NCBI GenBank assembly: GCA_002336915.1
Contig: DDET01000068.1
Coordinates: forward strand, 29,219 to 93,218
Direction of reading: 5' to 3'
Source of the DNA: Bacteroidetes bacterium UBA1947
Lineage (GTDB): Bacteria; Bacteroidota; Bacteroidia; Chitinophagales; Chitinophagaceae
DNA length: 64,000 nt
A model generated the notes under the pieces. That model made no database searches, had not been told where the DNA came from, and saw only the letters and a program-made list of their open reading frames with translations. Of the stretch, positions 34,659 through 43,934 are shown piece by piece; the stretch's first letter is position 1; every line of letters starts with the position of its first letter. The position numbers and the translations under genes were made by a program.

Positions 34659-36086
34659 ATGCCTTTGAATACGGAGTTTTTATTAGGTTTGTGGGAGCAG
34701 CTTATGAAGAAGACCGCGAACTTATCGGCATTTATTGCCAAAAGCAAGGTAAAGGCCCAGGACCTGGAGCATAAGCGCAAGCTTGCTTTTAATATCGGCA
34801 AGTACGATGATGCTGTTCCTGCCGGCAAAGCACAATACTACGATCTGGAACTGGCCCGCAAAAAAGCCAAGAACATAAAGTGGAAAGTGATGGAAGATCT
34901 TGGCCACTATCTGGAGCAGTTCGAAAAGATCTTTACTGCAAATGGTGGCAAGGTCATTTGGGCCGAAACGATTGAAGAAGCGCAAAAAGCCGTTTGGAAC
35001 ATCTGCAAAGACAAGAACGCAAAGCTGGTGGTCAAATCCAAATCAATGGTTACCGAAGAGATACACCTGAACGCATACCTCGAAAAACACAATGTCACTT
35101 CTGTAGAAACCGACCTTGGTGAATATATACAACAGCTCGATGATGAACCTCCCTACCATATAGTTACGCCCGCCATGCACAAAAGCAAGGAAGATGTGGC
35201 AAAGCTCTTTCACGAAAAACTCGACACCCCCCTCAACCTCTCCCCCGAAGAACTGACGCAAGTAGCAAGAAAGAAATTACGTCGCGAATACACTAAAGCA
35301 GATGTCGGGATAACGGGTGCAAATTTTCTACTGGCGGATATTGGTGGCGTATGTGTAAGCGAGAACGAAGGGAACGCAAGGCTCTCTACGGCTTTTCCCA
35401 AAACACACATCGTCATAGCAGGTATAGAAAAGATACTCAGCTCGGTGAACGACTTGCACATCATGTGGCCGCTGCTGTCTACATATGGCACCGGCCAGAA
35501 GCTCACAGTTTATAACACCATTTTCACCGGCCCCAAACAGGCCGGCGAAACCGACGGACCCGAAGAAATGTATGTGATATTGCTTGACAATGGCCGCAGC
35601 AATTTGATGCATAGCGAAATGAGGGAAAGCCTCTATTGCATACGCTGTGGTTCTTGCCTTAATGCATGCCCCGTTTATAAAAACATCGGCGGCCATGCTT
35701 ATGGCAGCACTTATGGCGGACCCATTGGTTCGGTAATAACGCCGCACATGCAGGGAATGAATGAATTCAGCCACCTCAGTTATGCATCAAGCCTCTGTGG
35801 CAAATGTACTGAAGTATGCCCCGTGAACATAAACATACACGAGCTGCTCCTCGAGAACAGGAACAAAGCGGTAAAGAAAAATCTTAACGCCTTCAACGAA
35901 AACATCGCCTGGGCCATCTGGACACGTGCAATGCTGAGCCGCAAATTGATGAACAGTGCAGGGCCATCTTTAAAAAGCAAGCTGGCAAAAAAACTGTTCA
36001 ACGACAGCTGGGGCCAGAACAGGGCCGACATTGAATTTGCAAACAGTTCGTTTAACCGCCTTTGGAAAGAACGCAACAAAAGCTAA
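34659..36086 (+). CDS. lutB: Lactate utilisation iron-sulfur protein LutB
   Basis: 475 residues; a start at 34704 (MKKTANLSAF) is also possible. LutB works with LutA and LutC to oxidise L-lactate. N-terminal LUD domain with HKRKLAFNIGKYDDAVPAGK and the nucleotide-like VVKSKSMVTEEIHLNAYL; two 4Fe-4S motifs, CIRCGSCLNACPVYKNIGGH and CGKCTEVCPVNINIHELLLE. lutA and lutC are not adjacent, so the complex partners must be elsewhere. Followed eight bases later by a deacetylase-like gene, probably same transcript. Confidence 0.93.
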   Translation: MPLNTEFLLGLWEQLMKKTANLSAFIAKSKVKAQDLEHKRKLAFNIGKYDDAVPAGKAQYYDLELARKKAKNIKWKVMEDLGHYLEQFEKIFTANGGKVIWAETIEEAQKAVWNICKDKNAKLVVKSKSMVTEEIHLNAYLEKHNVTSVETDLGEYIQQLDDEPPYHIVTPAMHKSKEDVAKLFHEKLDTPLNLSPEELTQVARKKLRREYTKADVGITGANFLLADIGGVCVSENEGNARLSTAFPKTHIVIAGIEKILSSVNDLHIMWPLLSTYGTGQKLTVYNTIFTGPKQAGETDGPEEMYVILLDNGRSNLMHSEMRESLYCIRCGSCLNACPVYKNIGGHAYGSTYGGPIGSVITPHMQGMNEFSHLSYASSLCGKCTEVCPVNINIHELLLENRNKAVKKNLNAFNENIAWAIWTRAMLSRKLMNSAGPSLKSKLAKKLFNDSWGQNRADIEFANSSFNRLWKERNKS

Positions 36087-36094
36087 AACCCTCC

Positions 36095-37399
36095 ATGCAG
36101 CCGATCATTATTTATTCCGAAAAAACAAGCCCCCGGCTGCTGTATGTTTTGAACTGGCTATTCAATGATCAGTTAGAGACAAGCTACACTTTGACCCATG
36201 ACCAGGGCGAAATAAACAATGGCTCATTTGCAATATCATACGGCTTGCACTTACCGGGCACATTATCCGTACCCGATACCGGCTTGCTCTGGGAGACGGG
36301 CATAAAGCAACAGGAGGTGATAGCAGGTAATTGGCACGAGCTGCCTACGCTATTCTCAACAACGGAAAAAAATTACACGCTCCCCTTTGATATTTTTTCT
36401 GCAATATTTTTCCTGCTCTCCCGCTACGAAGAATACTATACCTATACGCCCGACAAGTACGGCCGCTACCCTGCCACCGAAAGTGTATTGTATAAGAATA
36501 ACTGCTTGCGCCGCCCGATAATCGATGAATGGGTAGGGTGCTTAAGACAATTGCTGAAACAACAATTCAATCAACTGCTACCAGAGGCAAATTTTTCATT
36601 CCTTCCTACATATGATATAGATATTGCGTACTCGTACCTGCATAAAGGATTGCTGAGAAATGCTGGTGGTTTTGCAAAAGATATCCTTACGGGAAAAGTC
36701 CACATGGCCGACGAAAGGATGAAGGTTTTAAGGGGTTCTAAAAAAGACCCTTACGATTCTTTTGATCTTATTTTGCAGTTGCACAATGGCGCGGTTCGGA
36801 AACCTATCTACTTTATATTGGCCGCTTTACAAAATACCCCTTACGACAAAAACATCCTTCCTTCAAAACAGGCTATGATAAGCTTATTAAGACGCTTGTC
36901 GCAGGAGGGGGAAATCGGTATGCATCCATCTTTTTACACCGATACAAACAGTAATACCTGGAATGCTGAAAAGAACTTGCTTGAAAAAATAACCGGTGCG
37001 AACATCACAACCTCAAGACAACATTATATAAAAATGCGGTTGCCTGACACTTACCGTTTCCTTATGGAGAACGGAATTGCCGAAGACTATAGTATGGGCT
37101 ATGGCAGCCACCTTGGTTTTCGTGCAGGTAGCGGACAATCTTTTCAGTGGTACGATATTGAGCGCGAGCATAGCACGACATTTGTTGTCCACCCCTTCTA
37201 TTTCATGGATACCACCGCTCACTATGAAGAAAACCTAAGTGCTGACGATGCCTTTAAAGTGCTGAAAGAGATGACACAAAAATTGCAGGGGACAAACAGT
37301 ACTGCAATCACCATCTTTCACAACTTTTCTTTGGGCAGTGATGCCGAATGGAATGGTTGGGTGGAACACTATACGCAGTTTATAAAAAGTCTTGCTTAA
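36095..37399 (+). CDS. Polysaccharide deacetylase-like protein
   Basis: 434 residues from the ATG at 36095, eight bases after lutB. N-terminal half is a family-specific domain (YVLNWLFNDQLETSYTLTHD, AISYGLHLPGTLSV, FSAIFFLLSRYEEYY); the C-terminal half resembles NodB-type polysaccharide deacetylases: LPTYDIDIAYSYLHKG gives the first Asp, EIGMHPSFYTDT the metal His, and MRLPDTYRFLMENGIAEDYS a closing motif. Probably a cytoplasmic or peripheral enzyme acting on surface glycans; no signal peptide. Converges with the L,D-transpeptidase. Confidence 0.75.
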   Translation: MQPIIIYSEKTSPRLLYVLNWLFNDQLETSYTLTHDQGEINNGSFAISYGLHLPGTLSVPDTGLLWETGIKQQEVIAGNWHELPTLFSTTEKNYTLPFDIFSAIFFLLSRYEEYYTYTPDKYGRYPATESVLYKNNCLRRPIIDEWVGCLRQLLKQQFNQLLPEANFSFLPTYDIDIAYSYLHKGLLRNAGGFAKDILTGKVHMADERMKVLRGSKKDPYDSFDLILQLHNGAVRKPIYFILAALQNTPYDKNILPSKQAMISLLRRLSQEGEIGMHPSFYTDTNSNTWNAEKNLLEKITGANITTSRQHYIKMRLPDTYRFLMENGIAEDYSMGYGSHLGFRAGSGQSFQWYDIEREHSTTFVVHPFYFMDTTAHYEENLSADDAFKVLKEMTQKLQGTNSTAITIFHNFSLGSDAEWNGWVEHYTQFIKSLA

Positions 37400-37403
37400 A
37401 GCG

Positions 37404-38129
37404 TTACTTCTTTATCAGCACTTTTGTACCTACACCTACTATAGAAAAAAGATCTTCGATATCTTTATTTTTCAAGGCCACACAACCGTCCGTCCAGCCT
37501 ACACCCATTTCTATCATATCATCACCGCCTTTCCAGATGCCGTGTATGCCTATGTCGCCGCCGATGCGGGCACTTGCGGGGATGCTACCTTTTTGTTTGA
37601 GCGCATTGAAGCGTGCGATTGCAGAATCATTTGGATAGCTGAGCAGCATGAACTTATTATACCTCGAGTTAGGGTTCTTGTTTTTTATGGTGAACAAGCC
37701 CTCGGGTGTACAGCGATCGCCTTCCATACATTTGTTTTGCAAGGGCTGAGGACCGAATACGGCTTTATATGCACGTATCAACCTGTGCCGGTAATATAGT
37801 TTTACAGCATATTGCTTTTTGTCAACCACCAGGTAGAGCGAATCTTTAATAAGAGTGTCGATCTTTATATTATAGGGATTGAAATTATGCAGCCTTTTTT
37901 GCGGCATTATTATTTGCTCGGTCACTTTCATGTAACCCTGCTCATACTGTACGGTACGAACAATATTGCCTTTCCCATCAGGCTCTTCGTTTATGATCTT
38001 TACATTGCGCGGTTCATTGAACACACCTTTCTCCTGCGCATATGTATGAACAGCAAATAAAACGAAGGCAAAAGAAAACACTAAACCTCTTAAGCCACTG
38101 CACGCACTGCGGACACTGTATTGCTTCAT
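37404..38129 (-). CDS. L,D-transpeptidase (YkuD)
   Basis: 241 residues from MKQYSV at 38129, with a signal sequence (LVFSFAFVLFAVHTYA). Forms 3-3 cross-links in peptidoglycan or attaches proteins to it. The catalytic YkuD motif is clear: IGIHGI, then GVGWTDGCVALKNKDIEDLF with the nucleophile Cys in DGCVAL. It is preceded by a beta region (VVDKKQYAVKLYYRHRLIRA). Periplasmic. Alone, convergent with the deacetylase gene. Confidence 0.93.
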   Translation of the reverse strand: MKQYSVRSACSGLRGLVFSFAFVLFAVHTYAQEKGVFNEPRNVKIINEEPDGKGNIVRTVQYEQGYMKVTEQIIMPQKRLHNFNPYNIKIDTLIKDSLYLVVDKKQYAVKLYYRHRLIRAYKAVFGPQPLQNKCMEGDRCTPEGLFTIKNKNPNSRYNKFMLLSYPNDSAIARFNALKQKGSIPASARIGGDIGIHGIWKGGDDMIEMGVGWTDGCVALKNKDIEDLFSIVGVGTKVLIKK

Positions 38130-38222
38130 TTCTATCATTAGCAGCTTTGGGAACTATACGAAAATAATGATTTTGCCTTCAACAAACATACTTTAAATAA
38201 ATTTTAAGGTATATATGCTTTA

Positions 38223-38741
38223 TTACTTTGCTGTTGGCGGCTTTTTGTAGATGGGCACAGTGGAACAAGGCTCGCCATACATCAGTGATTTGGCCACCGG
38301 GCGGAGATGGTAAGTAACTGCTACGTATGCGCTATCGGGGATGGGCGTATCGCCGCAGCCTTTTATGACTACTCTTTTGTCTGTGTATTCTGCAAGGTCT
38401 ATCGCTGCGATCCGTTTTTGCAACAATTCTTTTTTTAACTCCCCGGTGCTGCCAAAGTATACATATGCTGCCACCGGCTCGAGGTATACGGCTGCCAGCA
38501 TATATGCCCATACCGGTACTATAGCATCGACGGTACATTGAATAGCTACATTTTTACCGGCATATTGTGCCCAGTCGTGCTGCTGGAGAGCGGCGCGATA
38601 ATCTTTTTCGCGCAATATCATTTCGCGGAAGAGGAAGGGTTTCAGATCGAAAAGCATTATTTCCTCGTCGCGGGGGATATAATCCGCGAGGTCTAAGGTG
38701 ATGATACCACTCTCTGCTACTTTATTTACTATCACGTCCAT
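38223..38741 (-). CDS. DUF2480 family protein
   Basis: 172 residues from MDVIVNKVAES (six more residues upstream are possible). The order IVNKVAESGIITLDLADYIP, FDLKPFLFREMILREKDYRA, VAIQCTVDAIVPVWAYMLAA and VVIKGCGDTPIPDSAYVAVT is that of DUF2480, a Bacteroidota family of unknown function. Cys, His and Asp positions could bind a metal. Downstream of ppiD with a terminator hairpin between. Confidence 0.85.
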   Translation of the reverse strand: MDVIVNKVAESGIITLDLADYIPRDEEIMLFDLKPFLFREMILREKDYRAALQQHDWAQYAGKNVAIQCTVDAIVPVWAYMLAAVYLEPVAAYVYFGSTGELKKELLQKRIAAIDLAEYTDKRVVIKGCGDTPIPDSAYVAVTYHLRPVAKSLMYGEPCSTVPIYKKPPTAK

Positions 38742-38775
38742 CAGCACAAAGGTAGGCATAAGGCCCCTTTATTTA

Positions 38776-38802
38776 AAATACCCGCTGATTAAGCGGGTAT
38801 TT
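38776..38802 (-). terminator. Terminator-like hairpin downstream of ppiD
   Basis: AAATACCCGCT pairs with AGCGGGTATTT around GATTA; the minus strand continues TTAAAT. It separates ppiD from the DUF2480 gene on the same strand. The T-run is short, so termination may be partial. Confidence 0.6.
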
Positions 38803-38826
38803 AAGAAAGTTATAATGAGGCAAGCA

Positions 38827-41007
38827 TTACAAATTGCTAACCGTATACTTAACATTGGCATTGTCTTTAAGCACCTGGCGAACCAGGCCACTCATTGCAT
38901 TCTTAGCCTGCATGTCCATCATCATTTTTTGCTGTCCCATCATCATATTTGCGGCAGCCGGGTCGGAAGGTTTTTCCCAACGGGCTGTTAGGCTTATGTA
39001 ATAAACGGCATCATTCGACTTAATGGCAGGCGACATGGTATTAGGCTGCAGACTCTTGTAGAACATGTATCCCAAAACCTTCGGAGCCTGGCCACCGAGG
39101 GCAGGAATAAATTGTGCATTTGCAGCTACAGAATCGGCATGAAGTACAGGCTGGCCTGCAGATTGTGCAAGAGCTTCCAGGGTGGTAGCACTTTTAAATT
39201 TGCTTACTATCAGGTCGGCTTTCTTTTCGCCTTTCACAATATTTTCCAAAGCAGGACGGTTGGCTGCTGTGATAGAGGGCAATCCTTTTTCCTGGATAGC
39301 GGCTACTTTTGCCACTATATATTTACCGTCCATAGAAAATACGGGGGATACCTCGCCTACTTTATGTTCGTACACCCAGCGAACTATCTCGCGCGATGAG
39401 CCGAGGCCGGTGATATTATAGCTCTGCGGTTTGATATTGTCTGCATTTCTTTTATCCAGGTGACCTGCTTTTACTGCAGCATCGAATGCCTCGCCGGTAG
39501 TATTTTTTCCTGCAAATTCATTTGCCCTTGCATACACGGTGCGATCTGTAGAAGTACCTGCTTCGAGCGCCTTGGACACGGTAGCCAATTTAACCGAAGG
39601 TGCAAATGCCTTCTGATCGAGTATCTCTATATAATGGTAACCGGCATACTGGCCGTTCTCCACATGAACCACCTTCGTTTCTCCCTTTTTGCCATCGAAT
39701 ACAAAATCACCAAATTCTTTTGACAAACCTTCCTTCTGGGAATATGTGAATTCGTACTCACCATTCTTAGCGAGGCTCGCAGTATCATCTGTGAATTGTG
39801 TAGCAACTGCTTTGAAATCGCCACCGGCCTTTATAGCGGCCACAGCACTATCGATCCTTTTCTTAGCTGCACTATCGGTCCTCATATCGGTGCCCCTGTC
39901 TTTGGTCTTTACCAGTATGTGGCGGCATTTTATAGAATCGGGTATCTCTTTTTTATCAAGGATCTTTACCATTTTGAAAGCGCTGGCCTCAAAGTAAGGG
40001 CCGAAGACCGTGCCAACCGACATGCCGAGTATAGAATCTGCAAAACGAGATCCGATGGTTTTCTTGTTTACGTATATTTCTTTGAACTGATCGTCGGAAT
40101 TGCGGTTAACAAAAGATTCTGCATCCTTTGAGCTGATGGTATCAAAAGCGGGTTTTATTTTTAATAGCTCACCCAGCGATTTCGTGGTATCCTCAGCCAT
40201 TGGCGTAAGATCGAACGATACGTAATCAATAGAGCGATAAGCTTCTTTTATCTCGTACCTGGCGGCGTTCTTTTTGATGTATGCATTGATATCGTCGTCG
40301 GTAACTTTTACTTCGTTGTCATTTATAGCAGTAAAGGGCACTTTCACAAAATTGATGCTTGCCATTTGTGACTGGTCTTTTATTGAGTGCTCAATAAGGA
40401 ACTTAGGTGTGTAAACACTACCTGTAATAAGGGAATTGAATTTAGTGATCTTGCCGTTGCGTATCACGTATGCTTTCACCGCTTCCCAGCCTTCGATCAA
40501 TTTACCTGTTTTATCATTCTGCCTGATATCTTTTTCAAAAGCCTTAACCCTTTGCGGATCGAAGCGATGTGTTTCGGGATTGCTGAAAACCTGCTGGCCC
40601 TGGAGAGAGAACTGCTGCACCATCTGATCTGCGTTGGCACCGTAGATCATTTCCTTTTCTTCATCGGGCGTAATTACTATACCTATTTTGGCACCCTGCT
40701 CATCTACGATCTTTTCTTCGATCATTTCATTAAGCGCCTGCTCATTGAGCTGGGCACGAGTAGCCTCGTCGAGTGTTTTGCCGTTGGCATATATATTATA
40801 GAGCGCTTCGTAATCTTTGAGGCGCTGCGAGTATTCTTTAGAGTCGATCTTCTCACCGTTGATCTTTACTACAGAATCATCGTGCCCGAAAAAATCGCCC
40901 AGCTTACCGCTGGCGGCATCCATTAATATAAAACCAACCAGTGACAAGGCTATGACGCCGCCGGCGAGTTTTCCGTATTTATTCCTGATCTTTTGTATTA
41001 CAGCCAT
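38827..41007 (-). CDS. ppiD: Peptidyl-prolyl isomerase PpiD/SurA-like
   Basis: 726 residues. One N-terminal transmembrane helix (LAGGVIALSLVGFILMDAAS) anchors it in the inner membrane, followed by SurA-type chaperone helices (SKEYSQRLKDYEALYNIYAN) and a parvulin rotamase domain around residues 355-450 (IKCRHILVKTKDRG, AAIKAGGDFKAVATQFTDDT). PpiD helps newly exported proteins fold in the periplasm. Length and layout are normal for the Bacteroidota version. It is the last large gene before the origin-like region. Confidence 0.93.
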   Translation of the reverse strand: MAVIQKIRNKYGKLAGGVIALSLVGFILMDAASGKLGDFFGHDDSVVKINGEKIDSKEYSQRLKDYEALYNIYANGKTLDEATRAQLNEQALNEMIEEKIVDEQGAKIGIVITPDEEKEMIYGANADQMVQQFSLQGQQVFSNPETHRFDPQRVKAFEKDIRQNDKTGKLIEGWEAVKAYVIRNGKITKFNSLITGSVYTPKFLIEHSIKDQSQMASINFVKVPFTAINDNEVKVTDDDINAYIKKNAARYEIKEAYRSIDYVSFDLTPMAEDTTKSLGELLKIKPAFDTISSKDAESFVNRNSDDQFKEIYVNKKTIGSRFADSILGMSVGTVFGPYFEASAFKMVKILDKKEIPDSIKCRHILVKTKDRGTDMRTDSAAKKRIDSAVAAIKAGGDFKAVATQFTDDTASLAKNGEYEFTYSQKEGLSKEFGDFVFDGKKGETKVVHVENGQYAGYHYIEILDQKAFAPSVKLATVSKALEAGTSTDRTVYARANEFAGKNTTGEAFDAAVKAGHLDKRNADNIKPQSYNITGLGSSREIVRWVYEHKVGEVSPVFSMDGKYIVAKVAAIQEKGLPSITAANRPALENIVKGEKKADLIVSKFKSATTLEALAQSAGQPVLHADSVAANAQFIPALGGQAPKVLGYMFYKSLQPNTMSPAIKSNDAVYYISLTARWEKPSDPAAANMMMGQQKMMMDMQAKNAMSGLVRQVLKDNANVKYTVSNL

Positions 41008-41076
41008 AAAGGATTGTGTGTAGTATATTTAAGGACGGCAAATTTATATGAAAAATCGGGATTTTGTTCTATTAAT

Positions 41077-41117
41077 TGATAGGTTGATAAGTTGACAGGT
41101 TGATAAGTTGACAGGTG
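41077..41117. repeat. Short tandem repeats (TTGATAAGTTGACAGG)
   Basis: The 16-base unit TTGATAAGTTGACAGG occurs twice in a row after a partial copy (ATTGATAGG). Similar TTGATAGG/TTGACAGG strings are common between genes of this phylum. It lies upstream of ppiD. Confidence 0.75.
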
Positions 41118-41292
41118 GGCCTGCTGAAGGTGTGCCCACTGCTGTTTTTGCCCAAAAAATCCCTGATCTTTTAATTTCATCTTATCTATTGATTATCAAT
41201 TAGTTGTGTTTAAATAATGCCTCAAAAATGCCCCGATTTTGCCCCGCCCCTGCCGAAGGAGCGGGGGCCTAAAGGGGGTGTATGTATAATAA

Positions 41293-41859
41293 TTATTGGT
41301 TTGGTGCTGTTCCATAGAGCTCTGCATGGGCTTGTTCATCGAGTTTTTGTTCGGTAATGTCGGGTGCGGTCGGGAGGATGGTGCCATAGTCGGTGAAGCC
41401 GGGCGGGCGAAAATCGCTCATGTAGATGCCGGAACGCTGCTCAATAAAATCGTCGATGTGCGGGAGGATGGTGCCTGCGAGCGCGGGGTCTTTAGCGCGG
41501 AGCCCCTCCAGGAAGAAGGTAAACATCTCCATGCTTTCATTGACGGTGCTGCGGTTCTTTAGTTTATTGATGGTGAGGGCGAGCTTGTGAATGGCATCGG
41601 CCTCCTTATGGGTGGCGGGCATATCGCCCCGAAGATCGGACAGGATATGGGTGGTGAGGCGGGCCAGGAGATAATAACAATGCTCGGCCACCATGGAGGG
41701 CAGATGCATGGCAGATCTTTTTAACCTATCCCAGTTATCTTCGGTTACCCAGCGGTATATGGTTTTCCTGTCTACATTGAGGCGAGCGGCGATCTGGGTC
41801 TTGGAAAGGCCGGTATTGATATAGAGATCGCGGGCATGGAGCTTTTTTTTGTTTTTCAT
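41293..41859 (-). CDS. Helix-turn-helix protein, terminase small-subunit-like
   Basis: 188 residues from ATG 41859 (MKNKKKLHARDLYINTGLSK); the open frame extends to 42120 but through repeat DNA. Residues 8-35 form a helix-turn-helix of the resolvase/terminase type: LYINTGLSKTQIAARLNVDR, then KTIYRWVTEDNWDRLKRSA. A helical middle (HLPSMVAEHCYYLLARLTTH) and a polar tail follow. Phage terminase small subunits look like this, but no other phage gene is near. It may be a domesticated regulator. Confidence 0.6.
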   Translation of the reverse strand: MKNKKKLHARDLYINTGLSKTQIAARLNVDRKTIYRWVTEDNWDRLKRSAMHLPSMVAEHCYYLLARLTTHILSDLRGDMPATHKEADAIHKLALTINKLKNRSTVNESMEMFTFFLEGLRAKDPALAGTILPHIDDFIEQRSGIYMSDFRPPGFTDYGTILPTAPDITEQKLDEQAHAELYGTAPNQ

Positions 41860-42067
41860 AGAGGAACCCTCCGGCTCCCTAAAGCCCGCCTGGACGGACG
41901 GACAGGGGAGAGACGTTGTTTTCATAAGGTTTATAATCCCATTTTGCCTGCGGCGATGCCTGCAAAAATGGTTTTGCGGGGACAAATTTACGAAGGGATG
42001 AGGGGGTGGGCAAATGAAGATATTCACATTTTTGCGGGGATGGCTTAATGAGATTGCCGGCGCGAGG

Positions 42068-42134
42068 GAGACGCAAGATTTTGTGTCTCTACGCTGGACC
42101 TCTGCGCGAGGGAGACGCAATATTTTGCGTCTCT
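42068..42134. repeat. Two tandem copies of a palindromic repeat
   Basis: GAGACGCAAGATTTTGTGTCTCT (42068-42090, 44 bases apart) and GAGACGCAATATTTTGCGTCTCT (42112-42134) are inverted repeats, each after GCGCGAGG. The second contains ACGCAA-N4-TTGCGT, the same core as the hipB-like operators, which may be coincidence. Confidence 0.8.
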
Positions 42135-42227
42135 ACGAAGGCAGCCAGAAAGCGCCAAGGTTGAGTATAGTCAGAGGTATGGGGAAAAGGTAGTGATGAG
42201 GTAATTTCTATTCCAACCGAGGCGACA

Positions 42228-42330
42228 TCCCCTAGCCCCCTTCAGGCTGCGCACATGTGTGCGCATAAGCGGAGATCGCTTTTGAATTTCTATTGAGCAT
42301 TGTCATGTTTCGACGCGGCGCAGCATGACA
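42228..42330. repeat. C-rich element and two inverted repeats
   Basis: CCCCTAGCCCCCTTCAGG is followed by TGCGCACA-TG-TGTGCGCA (42248-42265, eight-base arms) and by TGTCATG...CATGACA (42301-42330, seven-base arms). These look like short non-coding repeats. From 42135 to 42430 I see no gene. Confidence 0.6.
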
Positions 42331-42429
42331 AGAATATGGTTGGGGATCTTTCGGCAGAACAAAAATTTTCAACTGCATATTTTTTCTTCACGGCCGCCCG
42401 CATGGCCCTGCGGTGATCGCAATGACGGG

Positions 42430-42780
42430 ATGTGCAGCGTTATCCACAAAATTTTCGTAACAATTGCGTAATAAAGGCATGTGTATTGAGTTTACTGCCT
42501 TATTATTAAATTAATGTTATCAAGGCAGGGTGTGAATAGCTGTGGGTTTCGTTTGTATAAAAGGGCTTAATATTCTGATAACTTTGAAAATTACGGAAAC
42601 TGAAAAAGTTTTGCTTCGTTTTGTGGATTTTATAAAGCGGTTATAATTTATACAGTGATCACTTTTTTTCAACAGAGATGTTTGTCCACAAGTTGAGCTT
42701 TTATGTTAAGAGCCTTGTTCTAATGGCTTCCTGGATGTTGATAAGTTTGGGATAAGATGTGGAAGGCTTAAAAAGTTTAA
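42430..42780. other. Putative chromosomal replication origin (oriC)
   Basis: An AT-rich, gene-free stretch. Perfect DnaA box TTATCCACA at 42440-42448; near-boxes TTGTCCACA (42682-42690), TGTGGATTT (42622-42630), TGTGGGTTT (42541-42549) and TGTGAATAG (42531-42539). AT-rich tracts near 42500-42520 and 42630-42670 could unwind. To the left, most genes and most of the G-rich coding strand are minus; to the right they are plus. Two parS sites lie 3-4 kb to the right, in and before mnmG, a gene often next to oriC. All this is position and motif evidence; no replication data. Confidence 0.6.
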
Positions 42781-42785
42781 ATTTG
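42778..42785 (+). promoter_or_regulatory. Likely -7 box of nadA
   Basis: TAAATTTG matches TAnnTTTG, 87 bases before the chosen nadA start. A fitting -33 TTTG was not found at the usual spacing, so this is a tentative call. Confidence 0.35.
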
Positions 42786-42871
42786 CAATGGGGATAGGAT
42801 TTTTCTTTCCCCATATTAACAGCCCTAATAGTAATAGTACTTTTTTTATAAAGAATTTAATAGTCATTATT

Positions 42872-43882
42872 ATGAATGTGGATTTCGATGTGGATGTGAA
42901 CGAAGTTGAAAAATTGGGATATTACAATAAGGAGATAGATCCATCGCTTGACCTGTTCGCCGAGATAGAGCGGATGAAGAAAGAGAAGAATGCTATAGTG
43001 CTGGCGCATTACTACCAGGAGCCGGATATACAGGATATAGCAGATTATATAGGTGACAGCCTGGGGCTGGCTGAAAAGGCACAGGCTACGGATGCCGACA
43101 TCATTGTTTTTGCCGGTGTGCACTTTATGGCGGAGACAGCCAAGATACTGAATCCGAATAGAAAGGTTTTGTTGCCCGATCTGAAAGCGGGATGTTCACT
43201 GAGTGACAGTTGCCCACCGCCCTTATTCAAAAAATTCAAAGAGGCGCATCCTGATCATTTGGTAATATCTTATATAAATTGTTCGGCAGGTATCAAAGCA
43301 TTGAGTGATATTATTTGTACATCATCGAATGCTAAACTTATTGTTGAAAGTCTGCCTAAGGAGCAAAAGATCATTTTTGCGCCGGATAAGAATTTAGGTG
43401 CATACATTAATAAGACGAGCGGCAGGGATATGTTGCTATGGAACGGTGCATGTATGGTGCACGAGATATTCTCGCTGCAGAAAATAACGAAGTTGAAAGA
43501 AAGACATCCCGAGGCAAAGCTGATAGCGCACCCGGAATGTGAAGACGCCGTATTGAGAATAGCTGATTACATAGGGTCTACAACGCAATTACTGAAATAT
43601 ACTCAAACGGATAAAAGCCAAAGCTATATTGTAGCAACAGAGACGGGGATACTGCACCAGATGCAGCAAGGTGCCCCGGATAAAACCTTCATAGCTGCCC
43701 CGCCGGATAATGCCTGTGCCTGCAATGACTGCCCACATATGAAGCTGAACACACTGGAGAAGCTGTACCTGTGCATGAAATATGAGCTACCGGAAATAGA
43801 AATGGACGAAGAGTTGAGACTGAAAGCTAAGAAGCCAATAGACCGGATGCTGCAATTAAGCAAGCAGTTTGGACTAGTGTAG
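42872..43882 (+). CDS. nadA: Quinolinate synthase NadA
   Basis: 336 residues from the ATG at 42872. Condenses iminoaspartate with dihydroxyacetone phosphate to quinolinate for NAD synthesis; needs a 4Fe-4S cluster. Cluster cysteines are visible in LKAGCSLSDSCPPP (C108), WNGACMVHEIF and NACACNDCPHM. The start LAHYYQEPDIQDIADYIGDS is the family hallmark. nadB and nadC are not in the window. First gene to the right of the putative origin. Confidence 0.96.
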   Translation: MNVDFDVDVNEVEKLGYYNKEIDPSLDLFAEIERMKKEKNAIVLAHYYQEPDIQDIADYIGDSLGLAEKAQATDADIIVFAGVHFMAETAKILNPNRKVLLPDLKAGCSLSDSCPPPLFKKFKEAHPDHLVISYINCSAGIKALSDIICTSSNAKLIVESLPKEQKIIFAPDKNLGAYINKTSGRDMLLWNGACMVHEIFSLQKITKLKERHPEAKLIAHPECEDAVLRIADYIGSTTQLLKYTQTDKSQSYIVATETGILHQMQQGAPDKTFIAAPPDNACACNDCPHMKLNTLEKLYLCMKYELPEIEMDEELRLKAKKPIDRMLQLSKQFGLV

Positions 43883-43934
43883 CAATTATAGTCATAAAAA
43901 TGTATTTTTTATCCCCTTTTTGGGGGTAAATTTT

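Noticed and set aside
41293..41859. Prophage remnant
   Set aside because: A single terminase-like HTH gene with no integrase, capsid or portal gene is not enough to call one.
41860..42120. N-terminal extension of the HTH gene
   Set aside because: It runs through palindromic repeat DNA and has repeated RLPRA-type residues; the ATG at 41859 is a better start.
41077..42134. CRISPR array
   Set aside because: Repeats are few, short and not separated by equal spacers; no cas genes in the window.
42461..42476. TTGCGT half-site near the origin (CAATTGCGTAATAA)
   Set aside because: The other arm does not match ACGCAA; treated as chance.
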